Source of the DNA: Owenia fusiformis
Lineage: Eukaryota; Annelida; Polychaeta; Sabellida; Oweniidae
Length of the DNA stretch: 64,000 bases
Direction of reading: 5' to 3'
Assembly (NCBI GenBank): GCA_903813345.2
Contig: CAIIXF020000004.1
Location: 28,829,985-28,893,984, forward strand
Positions 1 through 58,497 of the stretch are shown here, one piece after another. The position numbers and the translations under genes are program-made. Under the pieces are notes generated by a model that was given only the letters and a program-made list of their open reading frames with translations, was not told where the DNA came from and made no database searches. Position 1 is the stretch's first letter; each line of letters opens with the position of its first letter.

Positions 1-449
1 ATTTGCTACTACAGGTATAATATGAATCGTCACATAGTTATCAAAGGGAGATTTTTATATTGACACATCAGTTTCACATTTCATTGATGAAGTTTCAGGA
101 TCTTCTATTTGTGTTTAATGGAAAATATGATATTTAGATTAACCCATCACGTATAAGCACAATGCATGGGGTCTTTTGAAATGTATTGTATATGAAACAA
201 GGTAGTTTGGATTTGCACAAGGATTTATATTGGCTCATGCTTATACATCCATTGGATAATTCACTCTCTCCAAGTTTATAGAATCAATGTAAACTTTCTG
301 ACGAATTATTCTATCTTCAAGACCATTTCAAAAACTGGAATTTACAAAACTCCCCTAATTTCTTAAAAATAGACTGATCCAGTACACAAGCCAATTAGCT
401 GCCATATTGTTTTTATATGGGAAGCTTATCGTAACCCTTTAAACCATAC
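1..449. other. Intron 28 (partial); one dispersed repeat
   Basis: Intron of the transporter running off the left edge. No further exon seen. Bases about 325-422 match, in inverted orientation, a stretch at about 28990-29060 (shared ACTCCCCTTATTTC-like core), so this is one copy of a dispersed repeat. Confidence 0.5.
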
Positions 450-46311
<45,862 letters not shown>

Positions 46312-47089
46312 ATCTAGTATTTTGAAAAGTCTATATATTATATAGATGTATATAAATTGAGATTCTGACTATACAAAAATCTGAGTTACAGCTGAATACA
46401 GCTGTACCTGGTCAGATCTAGTGTTCTCAAAAATCACCTGTTAAATTCCAGATCGGTAAAATCCTTGTAACTTGTTAATGCAAATCACTGTATGTGTTAA
46501 TGTAGAACTTGTTCACTATGAATAATTATGTGAAGCTAAATTTGTATTCTCTAGTGACTAAATGCTAATTTCTTTATGTGCAAGTCATTGTTGATTACAC
46601 ATGTCTCTTGATCGTTAATGCTGTAATTAATTCACTGTGAAAACATCTGGTTGATTTTAAGATTGAAAGTTGTTACTCTGTAGTTGAGCAATTTCCTGTT
46701 TTTGATCATGAAATTTCACCATATTGTGCAAACGTTTGCTTGTTTTTATCAGTTAAATCCAAGTGCTTGAGCCCCTCAGTAATTTCCTGTCTTTCCATTC
46801 CTTTCATAGGATTTCATCATATTCTCAAAGTCATTGTTTGATTGTACTTAATTATGCAGGCATGTATTTGGTGAACACAGTGATGTGTAGACAAAGCTGG
46901 ATGAGATTCAGTTACTTTAATGCACTTTAAGTTCAGACCTGCAAGTAAAAAAAGTAAACTAGTAGTATATACATGTAATATAAATAAACATTTATTTAGC
47001 TATAAACTCCATGTAACATAAAGCTCTTGTTGAGTTAGGGTTGCCATGACAACTTAATTTTGGCTGAAAATGTCAGTCAGCCACTTTTT
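46312..47089. promoter_or_regulatory. 5' flank of the ABCC5-like gene
   Basis: Region directly upstream of the start codon. Probably 5' UTR and promoter; no TATA or initiator can be fixed by eye. No gene or repeat recognised. Confidence 0.35.
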
Positions 47090-47265
47090 CCATCCTTTCT
47101 CTCTAAAATTTGAATGAACAATAACCTTTTTCTCTCTAAAATAAAGTGTCTGATTTTCTTGTATTTCATCTATACAACAAAGATGGCTAACTACATGCCT
47201 GTTTACTTTATTTCTACCTGATTTCACTCTTTTCCACTCTATTTTCAAAATATAGCCATCATGGT
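47090..47265 (-). repeat. Dispersed GCAAGGAATAAA-family copy
   Basis: Contains CTCTAAAATTTGAATGAACA, GTGTCTGATTTTCTTGTATT and CCTGTTTACTTTATTTC. Inverted relative to 34700-35460. Confidence 0.65.
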
Positions 47266-47759
47266 TTCATATATCAACTTCAAATTTCAGTGATAACTTT
47301 TTTCCTTATCATACAGACTACAGACTAGCCCCTCATATTGAAAGGAGGAAAACATAAACATACACTTGACCTAACTTTTAAAATAGAACAAACTTACAAT
47401 GTTTTTTATTCTAAGAATGGAAAAGAGAAGCAACGAATAACTCAATTTTATGATGGCATTTAAAAGGAGTTCAATGTTGCAAGTCATTCAATTTGTTAAA
47501 CAGATATTTAAAATATGTTTATTCAACTTTTGATGTAAAGCGATTCTTAATTTAATAGAATTCAACTGAATAGAATAAATGCTCTGAAAACATCAGGTCA
47601 TCATAAATCTATTTCAACTTTGAATTCTCTTTCAGAGATGGTCTTATGAGATCATCATAACCAACTAAAAATAAAAATAAATGATTTCATAACTGAGAAA
47701 ATTTTACAGTCACAAGAGTCTATTTATCCCCAAGTTTCAACTTGCTAGGAAGATGCAGA

Positions 47760-47945
47760 ATATCAATGATCTCCCTAGCATTAAACCAAGTGGGCGAGCA
47801 CCCACCTGAGATTTTGAAAACAGCCTTGCACCCATCTGAAAATTCATTTGCACCCACTTGAAAATGAGAAAAATCATGAATATTGGCATATTTAAGCCAA
47901 TTTTGGTCTGAATTGAGAAAATGAGAATTTTACACAAACTTGAGA
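47760..47945. repeat. Dispersed repeat, partner of 9340-9645
   Basis: GCACCCACCTGAGATTTTGA and CTGAAAATTCATTTGCACCC match 9560-9640 in reverse complement. Confidence 0.6.
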
Positions 47946-48354
47946 GATGATTACTGTGGAATAATCAATTACATAGACCTGTTTAAACAACACTTTGTTT
48001 GAGAAGATTCTGGAGATATTTGAGGATACAATTCAATCTACAAGTAAGGAGAACTCATGTCAAGACAAAATGGTGTTGGAAAAATTTCCCATTGAAGTTG
48101 TGCGCCTGTGATCTTCTATTTTGAGCTTACTTCTTAGTTTTCATTGGCCTATGGTTAAAAAACATATAATGCTAATCATAAGGAAACAACCCTTTCCTCC
48201 ACTTAACAATAATAATTAATATGATTATAATCTGATTCATGTATGGCAGAAGGTTATTATAAATACTCTGAGATGATTAGTAAGCCTCTGATTAGAACAC
48301 ATCATTTTACAGTGTTATACCAAAAAGACCATAACAACATGTACAGGTATTTCT

Positions 48355-48545
48355 GAGGCCCGGATCCAGGGGGGGTTGGGGTTTGAGTGAATCCCCCTCG
48401 CCAAAATTTCTTTCAAAATCATGCAGTTTTTCACCATTTAGAGCACTTTTCAAGTGATTTTAGCCAATTTTGGGCCAAAATTATCAAATGTGAACCCCTC
48501 TGGAAATTTCTGAAAAGTGAACCCCCCTTGGCAAAACCTGGCTAT
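48355..48545. mobile_element. MITE copy related to 9098-9316
   Basis: Has the same ATTTCTTTCAAAATCATGCA, TTTTCACCATTT..GAGCACT and GATTTTAGCCA body, but degraded ends (GGCCCGGATCCAGG, CCTGGCTATAGGACTG). Confidence 0.75.
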
Positions 48546-48874
48546 AGGACTGCTTCTCTTATTCAGACTCTATATAATATACTAGGATCTGAGACAGATT
48601 TAGGTTGATGAGGTTGCATTGAAGACCAACCCATCAAAATACACCAAGGAGCAATTTAGAAAGAGGACTGACTTTGATTGGCTCGTGGAGTTAATTGGAT
48701 TTTCAGCAATTTTAAGAGTGTAAGATCAATCCATTGATCTGGCAAAGGGTATTAATATTAATTAGAGATGTTTGATTGCACTTTGTACTTCCTTTCGGTA
48801 ACAGTTTAATGATTGTATTAATTGCCTGAATGCGGAAGAACATTATATTCTTTTACAATTACTGTTGCTTTTAC

Positions 48875-49130
48875 AGTTTTGATTCTCAGTTTTGAAGCAG
48901 ATCATAACATCTCAAGTGGATGATAGGTTCAGTCATATTTGCAGGATTTTTCTAGAAATGAGTTTGTTCGTTGTAATAAATGCATCGCATGCCGAACACC
49001 CTCTTACTCTTTAATACAGTTGATTTTACGGTTTTAAACCAGATCATAACGTCTTAAATGGATGATAGGTGGAGTTATATTTGCAGAGTTTTTCTAGAAA
49101 TGAGTTTGTTTTTTGTAATAAATGGATTTT
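48875..49130. repeat. Direct duplication of about 145 bp
   Basis: Two copies of a segment with CAGATCATAACATCTCAAGT and TTTTTCTAGAAATGAGTTTG. The copies differ by substitutions and small indels. Confidence 0.75.
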
Positions 49131-49236
49131 TCTCAACATAGTACTGAAACCTGATCATTTTATCTGTATTTTATCTTTTAGTTCACTATTATTATATACA
49201 TGTAGAGTAGCGTTCAAGCAGGTTTATACTGTATTG

Positions 49237-49382
49237 TAAGTCATCACACGTTTCAGCATGTGATGAGGAAATATTCCACAAAAGGTAACACTATCACGAA
49301 ACTGAAGCTTGAGTGGTTGATACATTGTCAACCCAGAGGAATATTTTGTGTATCACATAAGCTGAAACATGTGATGATGATT
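49237..49382. repeat. Foldback element
   Basis: The left arm CATCACACGTTTCAGCATG and GAAATATTCCACAAAA pairs with AATATTTTGTG and AAGCTGAAACATGTGATGATG. Confidence 0.65.
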
Positions 49383-49488
49383 TTATCACATGTCTATGTC
49401 TATGAGTTCATAAGCATTTTGATTTGGTAAATGCACTGTACTCCTGGTAATGATGATGCTAGTATGATATTCAACAGTGTGATATCCA

Positions 49489-50105
49489 ATGTATCACACT
49501 TTCAACAGGGTGGTATGCAATGTTTCACATTTTCTACAGGGTGGTATGCAATGTTTCGCATTTTCTACAGAGGTATGCAATGCTTTGACATTTTTTAACA
49601 AGGTGGTATGCAATGTTTTACATTTTCAACAGGGTGGTATGCAATGTTTCACATTTTCAACAGGTAATGATTCATACTTTCAACAGGGTGGTATGCAGTG
49701 TTTCACATTTCTACAGGATGGTATGCAATGTTTTACATTTTTAACATGGTGGTATGCAATGTTTCACATTTTCAACAGGGTGGTATGCAATGTTTCACAT
49801 TTTTTAACAAGGTGGTATGCAATGTTTCACATTTCAACAGGGTGGTATGCAATGTTTTGCATTTTCTACAGGGTGGTATGCAATTTTTCACATTTTTTAA
49901 CAAGGTGGTATGCAATGTTTCACATTTTCAACAGGGTGGTATGCAATGTTTCACATTTTCAACAGGTGATAATTCACATTTTCCACAGGGTGGTATGCAA
50001 TGTTTCATATTTTCTACAGGGTGGTATGCAATGTTTCACATTTTTTAACAAGGTGGTATACAATGTTTCACATTTTCAACAGGGTGGTATGCAATGTTTC
50101 AGATA
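49489..50105 (+). repeat. About 36-bp minisatellite, about 17 units
   Basis: Units of GGTGGTATGCAATGTTTCAC plus ATTTTCAACAG. It stays open in two frames, but the composition is explained by the repeat alone. Intergenic. Confidence 0.9.
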
Positions 50106-50244
50106 ATCAACAATGTACAGCACTCCGTTGCATGCTCTAATACTGGGGAGAGCTGATCACTGAATTTTGTCAAAGCATGTGTACTTTCACATTTTAATAG
50201 TTAAAAGACACTCACAGCACTTCATATGACTTCAAGCTGTGCAA

Positions 50245-51545
50245 TGCAGGGCCGTAGGGAGAGGGGGTTCGTAGGGCTCGTGCGAACCCCCCCCCCCCCC
50301 CAAATCTTGCCTAAAAAAATTCGAACCCACCCTTTCTGGCAATTATGCAAACCTCCAAACTTTGAGTAAAATTTTTGCAGTCTTTCAATGATTTATCGAT
50401 TTTGATTACCCGAAGACAATTGAGTTATATGTCAAGATGGAAATATGTGAGATTTATAGCTTCATTTTGAGTAAAAAAGATTAAAAAAAACAGAAAAACA
50501 AAAAACTTCTAATCAATAATGGGCGATAATAGGTATGCTCTTTGCACTTTAGGCCTGAAATACTGAAGTAATATCTTCAAAATGAATTCAAATGCACAAA
50601 CAAAGCATACCTACCAAGTTGAAATTATCTGATTGTTGTACATAACGTCAAAATGGTCTAATTTTTGATATAAATCTGCAGAGAATTTTGTTGTGACACT
50701 GGGCCGTGATGCACCAAAATTGTGAACGCTAGAAAATTCTTACTTACAACGTTCTTATTTTTTCATGCTGTAGTTAGATCAGAGAGCAAGTATAAAGATC
50801 ACTCACACAGAGTTGTTTACTGATTTTTGGCTCCTATTTTTTTTATAAAGCTCGTTGTACAAGCGATTTAAAATTGGGGGGAGGGGCAGGGGGTTCTATG
50901 TCTGCTAATTTCTGTGAATTTGTGGTATGTTGGGTCCAAATTAAAAAAAATCTGCCCAAATAAATGAACTTGGTCTTGGGATATTTTACTTATTTTTTGC
51001 TTTTGCAACTGTTTGAGATTTTGTAAACTTGAGAAAATTTGGTAAAATTTTAAATTTTAGCGAATGGGCAAAAATTATGAAAATTTGGCAACAATGAAAC
51101 TTTGGCAAAATTTATCCATTATTGGCATTTAGTAAAATTTGCAAAATTTAAGTAAAATTTAGAAACTTGTCAAAAATTAATTAAATTAGACCAAAATTAA
51201 GAAAACTTTGCAAAATTTAAGCAAATTTGGCAAAATTGAGGTAAATTGGCAAACATACAGCAAATTTGGCAAAATTTAAGCAAATTTGGCAAAATTTAAG
51301 CAAATTTGGCAAAATTTAAGCAAATTTGGCAAAATTTAAGCAAATTTGGCAAGATTTAAGCAAATTTGGTAAAATTGAAACAAATTTCACAAAATTTAAG
51401 CAAATTTGGCAAAATTTAAGCAAATTTGGCAAAATTTAAGCAAATTTGGCAAAATTAAAGCAAATTTGGCAAAATTTAAGCACATTTGGCAAATTTGGCA
51501 GAAAATATTAGAACCCCCCCCTGACAAATCCTGGCTACGCCACTG
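50245..51545. mobile_element. G-rich/C-rich MITE relative with long insert
   Basis: Starts GGGCCGTAGGGAGAGGGGGTT with GCGAACCCCCCC and ends CCCCCCTGACAAATCCTGGC then TACGCCACTG, like the 9098 element. The interior contains a 20-bp array. Confidence 0.6.
51185..51500. repeat. 20-bp tandem array
   Basis: About 15 units of TTGGCAAAATTTAAGCAAAT, very uniform from 51255 to 51345. Confidence 0.92.
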
Positions 51546-52034
51546 CAATGTACTTTCTCAAGAGAAAGACTTGATAAAGCCAGGCTTTCTGTCTAACCCT
51601 CTTTCACAATTACTAAACATAAATAATTATCTTTTAATGTACATAAAGAATTTAGTGCATAAAATTCTAAATAGAACATTATATTGTAGTGGGTTTATCA
51701 TACATAAACATGCTAAAAACACGAAAAGTTCATCGAAACTAGCTTTAACCATTGCATTCAAAAATTGACACCCCAATTATTTCTATCAAAATGGGCCTGG
51801 GAACCTTGATGTTGTCCATTCCAAACACTTTTCAGTCTCATTTTTTCCTCCTATAGATTTTCATGTTAAAATAACCTTGAAATGTGAACATCTCCGAATT
51901 TGAACAGTGAACAGAGCCATAGCCAACTTTTGCCAATGGGGATTCACTTTTTAAAAAGTTCCAGGAGAGAAAGTTCCATTCAACTTAGATGCATTTTGGC
52001 ACAAGATCATGAAACGTGCACACAATTGTGAAAC

Positions 52035-52350
52035 ATGGCATAGTTGCTCACAATATCATTAGTTCACATCTGAGAACTCTGTATTTGATTTTGAAAAAAA
52101 ATTGGTCAATTTGAAGCAAGTTTTTTGACCTTGAGAAGGTCATAAAAATCTCAAATAAAATCTCAAATATGAAGTCAGATTTAAACGTTTGAGAAGTAGA
52201 TGATTTTGAAAAAAAAAATCTCAAGTAAAATCTCAAATCTGAAGTCAGATTTAAACTTTTGAGAACAGAAAAAAAATTGGGCAATTTGAAGCACATTGAA
52301 AAAAAGACCTTTTTGACCTTGAGAAGTCTAAATCTAATATCTCAGTGTGT
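52035..52350. repeat. Fragment of the 31375-34110 element family
   Basis: TAGTTGCTCACAATATCATTAG and CTTGAGAAGGTCAT occur as in the large element, but the copy is short and degraded. Confidence 0.65.
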
Positions 52351-52429
52351 CTGGACTTTACAAGCAGGCCTAACAAAAGAACCAATATAAGTCTTGGTTG
52401 CAATTGGTAGAACATTGGTCAATTAGTTT

Positions 52430-53180
52430 TTTCATCGATAGATATTCCATCACTTTTCAAAATGGCCACTGGATTTAGTAGGGGATTCCCCTTATGACTG
52501 GTGCATGCCAGGACCGGATATACCACTAAATGAAGGAATCTGACGGTTGAAGTTATTTTAACATTTCACGCAAATATTGCTTTCAAAAACGAAGATTTCA
52601 TGGTCTTGCCGATAAACCAAGACGATAATGGGTTTGATCAACTGAATAGCATCATTTAGAGTTCAAGAATGTATTGAGGTATGTAATTTAGGTGTATAGA
52701 ACGGGAATAAAACTGGTTAAAGGTAATAATATGGCAACATTGATCTAATGATCCCACGACTGTAAGTTGTGGACCTCGATAACTGATATGGACTTTAATA
52801 CACAGACCACAACAATAAGGAACTATACCCACACAAAAAGAATCCACCTTCAAAGTTATCCCATGCCAGGACTATAGTGCTGAGAACGTCTAAATCTTTT
52901 GCCTGTACTATTACAACATGGAAGAATTTTCTACGCCTCTTACACATAAGATACCTACTTCAATAGAGTCCTGGGTATTTTGGCATTCTTTTCATGTTAT
53001 TGAATCCACAATTATCTGCGTTTATCGGCAGAACGGGAACATTTTTCTTTTTCAACAGGAGAGATTCCATCACTTTTCAGGATGGCGGTTGGATTTAAAA
53101 GGGGATTCCCCATTTGATGGCCCAGAAGTACCAATAAATGGAGGAATTTGATGGTTGAAATAAATTAAATATTACTCACA
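52430..53180. repeat. Direct repeat flanking the 53-kb foldback
   Basis: A stretch at about 52440-52690 (GATATTCCATCACTTTTC) matches about 53065-53280 (GAGATTCCATCACTTTTCA) in the same orientation, including AGGGGATTCCCC and AAATG.AGGAAT.TGA.GGTTGA. Confidence 0.65.
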
Positions 53181-53375
53181 AATATCTGGATCAAAAACAA
53201 AAATTTCTTCGTTCAGCCAAAAAAACCAGATAATTGTGGATTCAACTACATGAAAAGATTGCTAAAATACCCAGGAATTTATTGAAGTTGGTATCTTAAA
53301 TGTAAGAGGTGTAGAAACAGGCAAAATATTGAGAAATTCTCGGGACTATAGTCCTGGCATGGGATAACTTCAAAG
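52848..53375. repeat. Large foldback with arms of about 200 bp
   Basis: The left arm CCTTCAAAGTTATCCCATGC and CGCCTCTTACAC..AAGATACC pairs with GGTATCTTAAATGTAAGAGG and CTGGCATGGGATAACTTCAA. The imperfect arms extend to about 53055 and 53175; the loop is about 100 bp. Confidence 0.8.
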
Positions 53376-53469
53376 CATCAGTACCATTACCAAACACTGA
53401 ATAACTCACAGATAGTTAAAAATACCCCACTTTACTTCCTGCGAAAGTAATAAGTGATATAATAGCTTT

Positions 53470-54815
53470 CCCACGGAGCATTTGGACAGCTGAATGATTG
53501 TGACCTTTGAAATCGAATTAAGTTGATCAGCGGCTTACTTTTGGTCTCTAACTGTGTCTTACATCAGTATCATCAATCCGTGTAAGTATTAAAGCGCTGA
53601 AATACTTCTTTTTCGATCAAGACTTGTAAATTGTTCATCTACTACTTTTTTCAAGGCCTGACTTCGTCGCTAACATGCTAAATATAAGAGTTGGCTGACG
53701 TTTGGGAGTCTGACTTACCTTGTAAAGGTTAGAACCCGAATCTTAATGAAACCATATCACCTTTGTTCCCTCAACCATGGAGCATTTGCCACAACATCCA
53801 AGAGGTAAATAATGGACCGAGAAAATGAATGATTTCCTTGTAAGTTCCGGAAGTTTCAATACGAAAAATTACCGAACATTTGTGAAAACCGAATATTTGT
53901 TCGTTGTTTTCACGATTTACAGGTTCGTTTGTTCTTCAATGTTTTGGTCTAAATTATAAAGCATCACCAACAGGTCTTACTCTATTAATCGACTAATACA
54001 GCAGACGGCTCATATTTCTACGTAGCATTTTATTCAGACCAATAGTGGGAGTGTAAATCACGCAGTTTCGTTCGTTGCGTACTTCACTTGAAATTGGTAA
54101 TTTTAAATATTGACTACTTCACTTAGCTTGGCGGATGTAGAACATTGCTAATATTCTTTTAATTTTCACACCAGACATGCTTGGTTGACACGTCAACAAA
54201 CTAAAGTTCAAAGGTCAATGCGTTATTTCGTGATAACTACAATGCCTTCCCGGAAGTCAACATTGATGAAAAATGAAAAAGTCGGAAAAGCATTTACACT
54301 AATTTCTATCAAATGCTATGTTTATGCATCATCATCGACGCAACAAAGGTGATATGGTTTCATTAAGATTCCGGTTCTAACCTTTAGAAGGTAAGTCAGA
54401 CTTCCAAACGTCAGCTAACTCTTATATTTAGCATGTTAGCGACGAAGTCAGGCCTTGAAAAAAGTGGTAGTGAATGTTTTTTAGACCTATTTCCAATATG
54501 GCGGTTTGCTAGGAGCGAGATACGCAACGAACGAAATGAATTTTGAGAATTAGTTAGGTTCGGTATACAACCTCCGGAGATTTATGAAAATGTCCGAGCA
54601 AAAAACGCCATATTGGAATTTGGCAGTAAAAACATTCACTCGACTAACAATTACAAGTCTTGATCGAAAAGGAAGAACTTAAGCGCTCCAATACTTGCAC
54701 AGAAGGATGATAATGATGTATAACATAGTTAGAGAACAAAAGTAGGCCGCTGATCGACTTAATTCGATTTCAAAGGTCACTATTAATCAGCTGTCCACTT
54801 CCCCGTTTGAGAGCC
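53470..54815. repeat. Large inverted repeat, arms about 300 bp
   Basis: The left arm (53495-53775; TGACCTTTGAAATCGAATTA, GATCAAGACTTGTAAATTGTT, GCTAACATGCTAAATATAAG) matches the reverse complement of 54340-54800. The right arm is broken by about 170 bp. A smaller inverted pair, TTTCGTTCGTTGCGTA, lies at 54065 and 54520. No coding frame, so a nonautonomous DNA element is likely. Confidence 0.82.
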
Positions 54816-57800
54816 ATAAGTTTCAAAATCTAACATGGCTCACGAAATGAGTAAACCTTACTCTACCGAGCTGACAGAAGTCAGCTCTGGGAAGTTATAT
54901 GTATGTGAACTTGAAAAGAATAAATCGAGCCCATTTTGACTAAACGCTGTACTGAGTAGCGTTTATAATACGCTATATATTTGAATCAATACATAATTTA
55001 TTTGTTGTTACCTTATTTTGTTCCTTCAACAGTCTGTTGTTGTAGTAAATCAATGTTCTTGTAGACAACAAAACTTTTGAATTTAGATTCCAGCCATTTT
55101 AGGTCACGCGAGATCTCGTGACTTTCGAAAGTAAAAATTTGCTACAAAATAACTCGCGCTAGCTAAATATGATATAGTCACGTGATCTTTCAGCAGTAAT
55201 ACCCATGCGCATAAAAGTACAATGCGCATGTGCACGCATGCGTAAAAAGTTAAAAAATGGTGCGCGCCAGATTTGGAATTTCTCCATTTTAACTGCAATT
55301 ACACAAGAAGTAGGACTTATTGTCACCACGCGTGATGAAAAGGGCAAGTTACATTCAATTATCTTCTTAAATACCGTTTCTTATTCCAGCGCGCCTGCTG
55401 GAAGTTGGAGAAAACCGCTTCACAGGACGGTATATTCTAACGGTGCTTCAGCTGGCTTTTGAGCCAGCTGTGTTCAGTAAAGTAAACCCCACTCAGATAC
55501 TTGTAACCTTGAAATGTAACCACATGCTAATCTGAATGCTTTTGGCCAGTCCATGGGCTTTCAATGACCAGTCTCAATGTTTGATGATACAGGACATAAT
55601 TTGGCAAAGTTACAAACTAAATTTCACCTCGAAAGTGAAAGCCCATGGTTTGGTCGCGGCACCTTCCACTTTGGGCTCTTTGGTCTTGAATGGAATGGAA
55701 TTTCCGAAATCCGAAAATATCTGAAAATTTCATGGAAAAGTTTCTTACCTTTCCTTCCGACATTCTAGAGAAAATCAACCGCTCACATGGTCTATGGTAT
55801 CAAGGAGAAAATTATTGCCCAAAATCTCGCCTTTGTTCCCCAAAGTGCAATCAATAGGTTAATAAATACTGCAGATGTTTCACGATAACACTTTCTGAAT
55901 GGCCGGTCTGGTGCCGGATTACGACATATGCTACACTAAACGAAAATGTCCTATATGTTGTTTCCCGGGAAAATGAAGAGAGCTGTATATGTTGAATTTG
56001 TTCTGTTCACTCTTCACAGTGACTCTTTGTTAAATTATGTGTATTGTTTACAGAAAAGTAGATCATGTGGTTGTGGTTGTTCAATACAATACGTTATGTT
56101 TAGTTATTAATCGAAATACTTCACAATTGATTGTTCAACACAATACCTAGGCCTACGGCCTATGATTGTTCAACACAATACCGTTCAACTTTGATTGTTC
56201 TACGACTGAAAAAATATCATGGTTGCTTAATACAATATTTCATCGGTTTTGTTGTTCTATACAATACTTATGATTTTAGTCTATGCTACAATTTTGTAAG
56301 CTTTTCAAATCCGAGCATTTAAAATTGTCAAATTGACCCTCCGGGTTTTTAATAGTACTTTTTGATCTTCATCCAAGTTTTTTGCAAGTGTTTTGCCTCC
56401 GTTATTTTTCTAGCCTTAGCCACAAATAAATGACCCTTTTTGGCGTAAAAGTCAAAGTTCTACGATTGGGAGTAGAGGGGCAAAGTAATCATAGTGATAG
56501 TTGGAAGGTATTCGCAAAACCGTTCCGATCTTCCATCATGATAAACCATGACATCTCGATCATTTCTTCTCTGCCCTGAGATGTTTCAGGGGAAGCAGAA
56601 AGATGCTATGAGTATTAGAATGGTTCTCTTCAGATTTTTCAATTTCACTTATTCGATTTATATGCTGTTGCTAGGTGGTTGCGTGTGACGTGAAAATCAT
56701 GACGGGAGCAAAATTATACTGGAATAATATCAAGTCAACCCTTTATCTATTTTCTTACTGAATCACTCTGATTGTTGCTATATGGAGTACATCTTGAAAT
56801 ATAAATGCTAAAGACAAAGACAAGTTGAACTTGTAAATTTCTGATTATTCAATTGCGCGTTCCATTGATTTCAATTTTTTGCGTGATACCCGCTGCTATC
56901 TTTGAAAGTGCATAAGTTTAGTTCTTGAAAAGCTTTAACGTTGATTTTTGTTTTGAGACATGCCAAAGATAATGAATAATACTTTTAGGAAAGATAGAAT
57001 TTTTGGCACCAAAACATATTACTTTGAAAGATCTAGACAATTAACAATTTATCACAAAATGTCCCCCTAGTCACTTTGATTTCGATTTGACCTTTGATGA
57101 CCTACACTTTTAAAACCAATACATTTCTGAAGGGGTAATTATATTAGGGGTTGCTACAACAATACAAACAATATTGAAATCGAACGTTGTAAACAAAATT
57201 CGCCGATGACCCCCCCCCCCACACACACACACCTTATAAAATGTTGCAGGGTTTCATAATTGTAATTTCTCCAAATAATAGAGAGTTTAAGCTTGCATAA
57301 AAAATCGGAACGCCAACGTATACGTATGACCAATCGTCCATACACAATATTTTCCGTTCGCGTTTAGGTTGTGAGAAACATTTGCTGGAATTACACCAGA
57401 AAACCCGCTAAAAGCGCTTTACAAAATCGCCATCCTGATTACACCAACAATTCTACAGCGCCTTAGGATTTTTATTTTGGAATTACACCTGTCATTTTTA
57501 AAACGCCTTTGGTGCACTTTTAACGATGTAGATATGGAGAATATCCAGCAGATGTGTACATTTGTACGATTTTTTGACAATTTTTACTTTATATGGCCTT
57601 AATCTCACAAAAGGGGAGTTGCCTGTGATATTTCCATTCGATGTTCAAGAAAAGAATGAAAATGTCGAAATCGACACTTCCCGTCCGCCATCTTTAATGC
57701 GAAGGCGACGGCCGTAACCTTCACTTTATACTTACCAATGAACTGTACATTCCAATGTCAATTCAACCTTAGGCTGGCATACATTGTCTTATATTGGCAT

Positions 57801-58497
57801 ATTTGTTCAATTTCTAGATAACAAACACTTTTTGGACTTATGATTATGGGGTCGTGCCAAACCTTTGTGTACATTGAAAACTGATTCTAATGAAACTTAT
57901 TTATTTTCTGTGTATTGTCCTTTTATATTTTGTTTATAGTCCATTGTATGACACAAAAATATGAAGAATCCATAGCACAATAAAGCGCAGCAACATTTGA
58001 ACCAATAGTTACACGCCCTATTCGAAGTTTACGACGTTATACAAGAATTTTCGGCATTTTTTGTTTGAAATACAAGTTAACGGATTCGGTTAAAATTTTA
58101 TATGCTGATGCCTAGGGACACAGTAGGTCTAGTGGGGAAAGAATTTTGGTCAGAATTTTTCTCAAAAGAATGTAATCTTTGACAATGTTGAAATTCAACC
58201 ATCCATCGACGTTTTGCTGAATATTTGAATAACGTCAGATCAACACGGTCCATGAACGTCATTATTGACGTCACGTTTTGAGGTTATTTCAAATCGAAAA
58301 AACGTTAAATTTTAACGTTAACAATACGTCGGAAATGAACCGACTTAGTGAGAACACAAAGTTTTTGTCATGTTTTTTTCCACCAACAAATATTTTGATA
58401 TTAAAAGCCTGTTTTGACAACGTTGAATTTTAACGTTTGAGTTACGTCACATATGGACCAATGTAGTAAAAAATCAAACGTTCCTGTTTCACGGTGC
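54816..58497. other. Intergenic DNA without recognised gene
   Basis: Holds a small cluster of TTGTTCAACACAATAC motifs (56075-56260) and a C-run with an AC repeat at 57210. A plus-strand 85-codon frame at 55205-55462 is unassigned. Nothing else that I can support. Confidence 0.45.
56070..56265. repeat. Cluster of TTGTTCAACACAATAC motifs
   Basis: About five copies of a 16-bp motif spaced 30-60 bp apart. A loose, degenerate repeat. Confidence 0.5.

Noticed and set aside
49489-50106. 205-codon open frame with VVCNVSHF repeats
   Set aside because: Explained by a 36-bp minisatellite; other frames are open as well.
55205-55462. 85-residue plus-strand protein
   Set aside because: No recognised motif, no repeat or splice context; could be chance.
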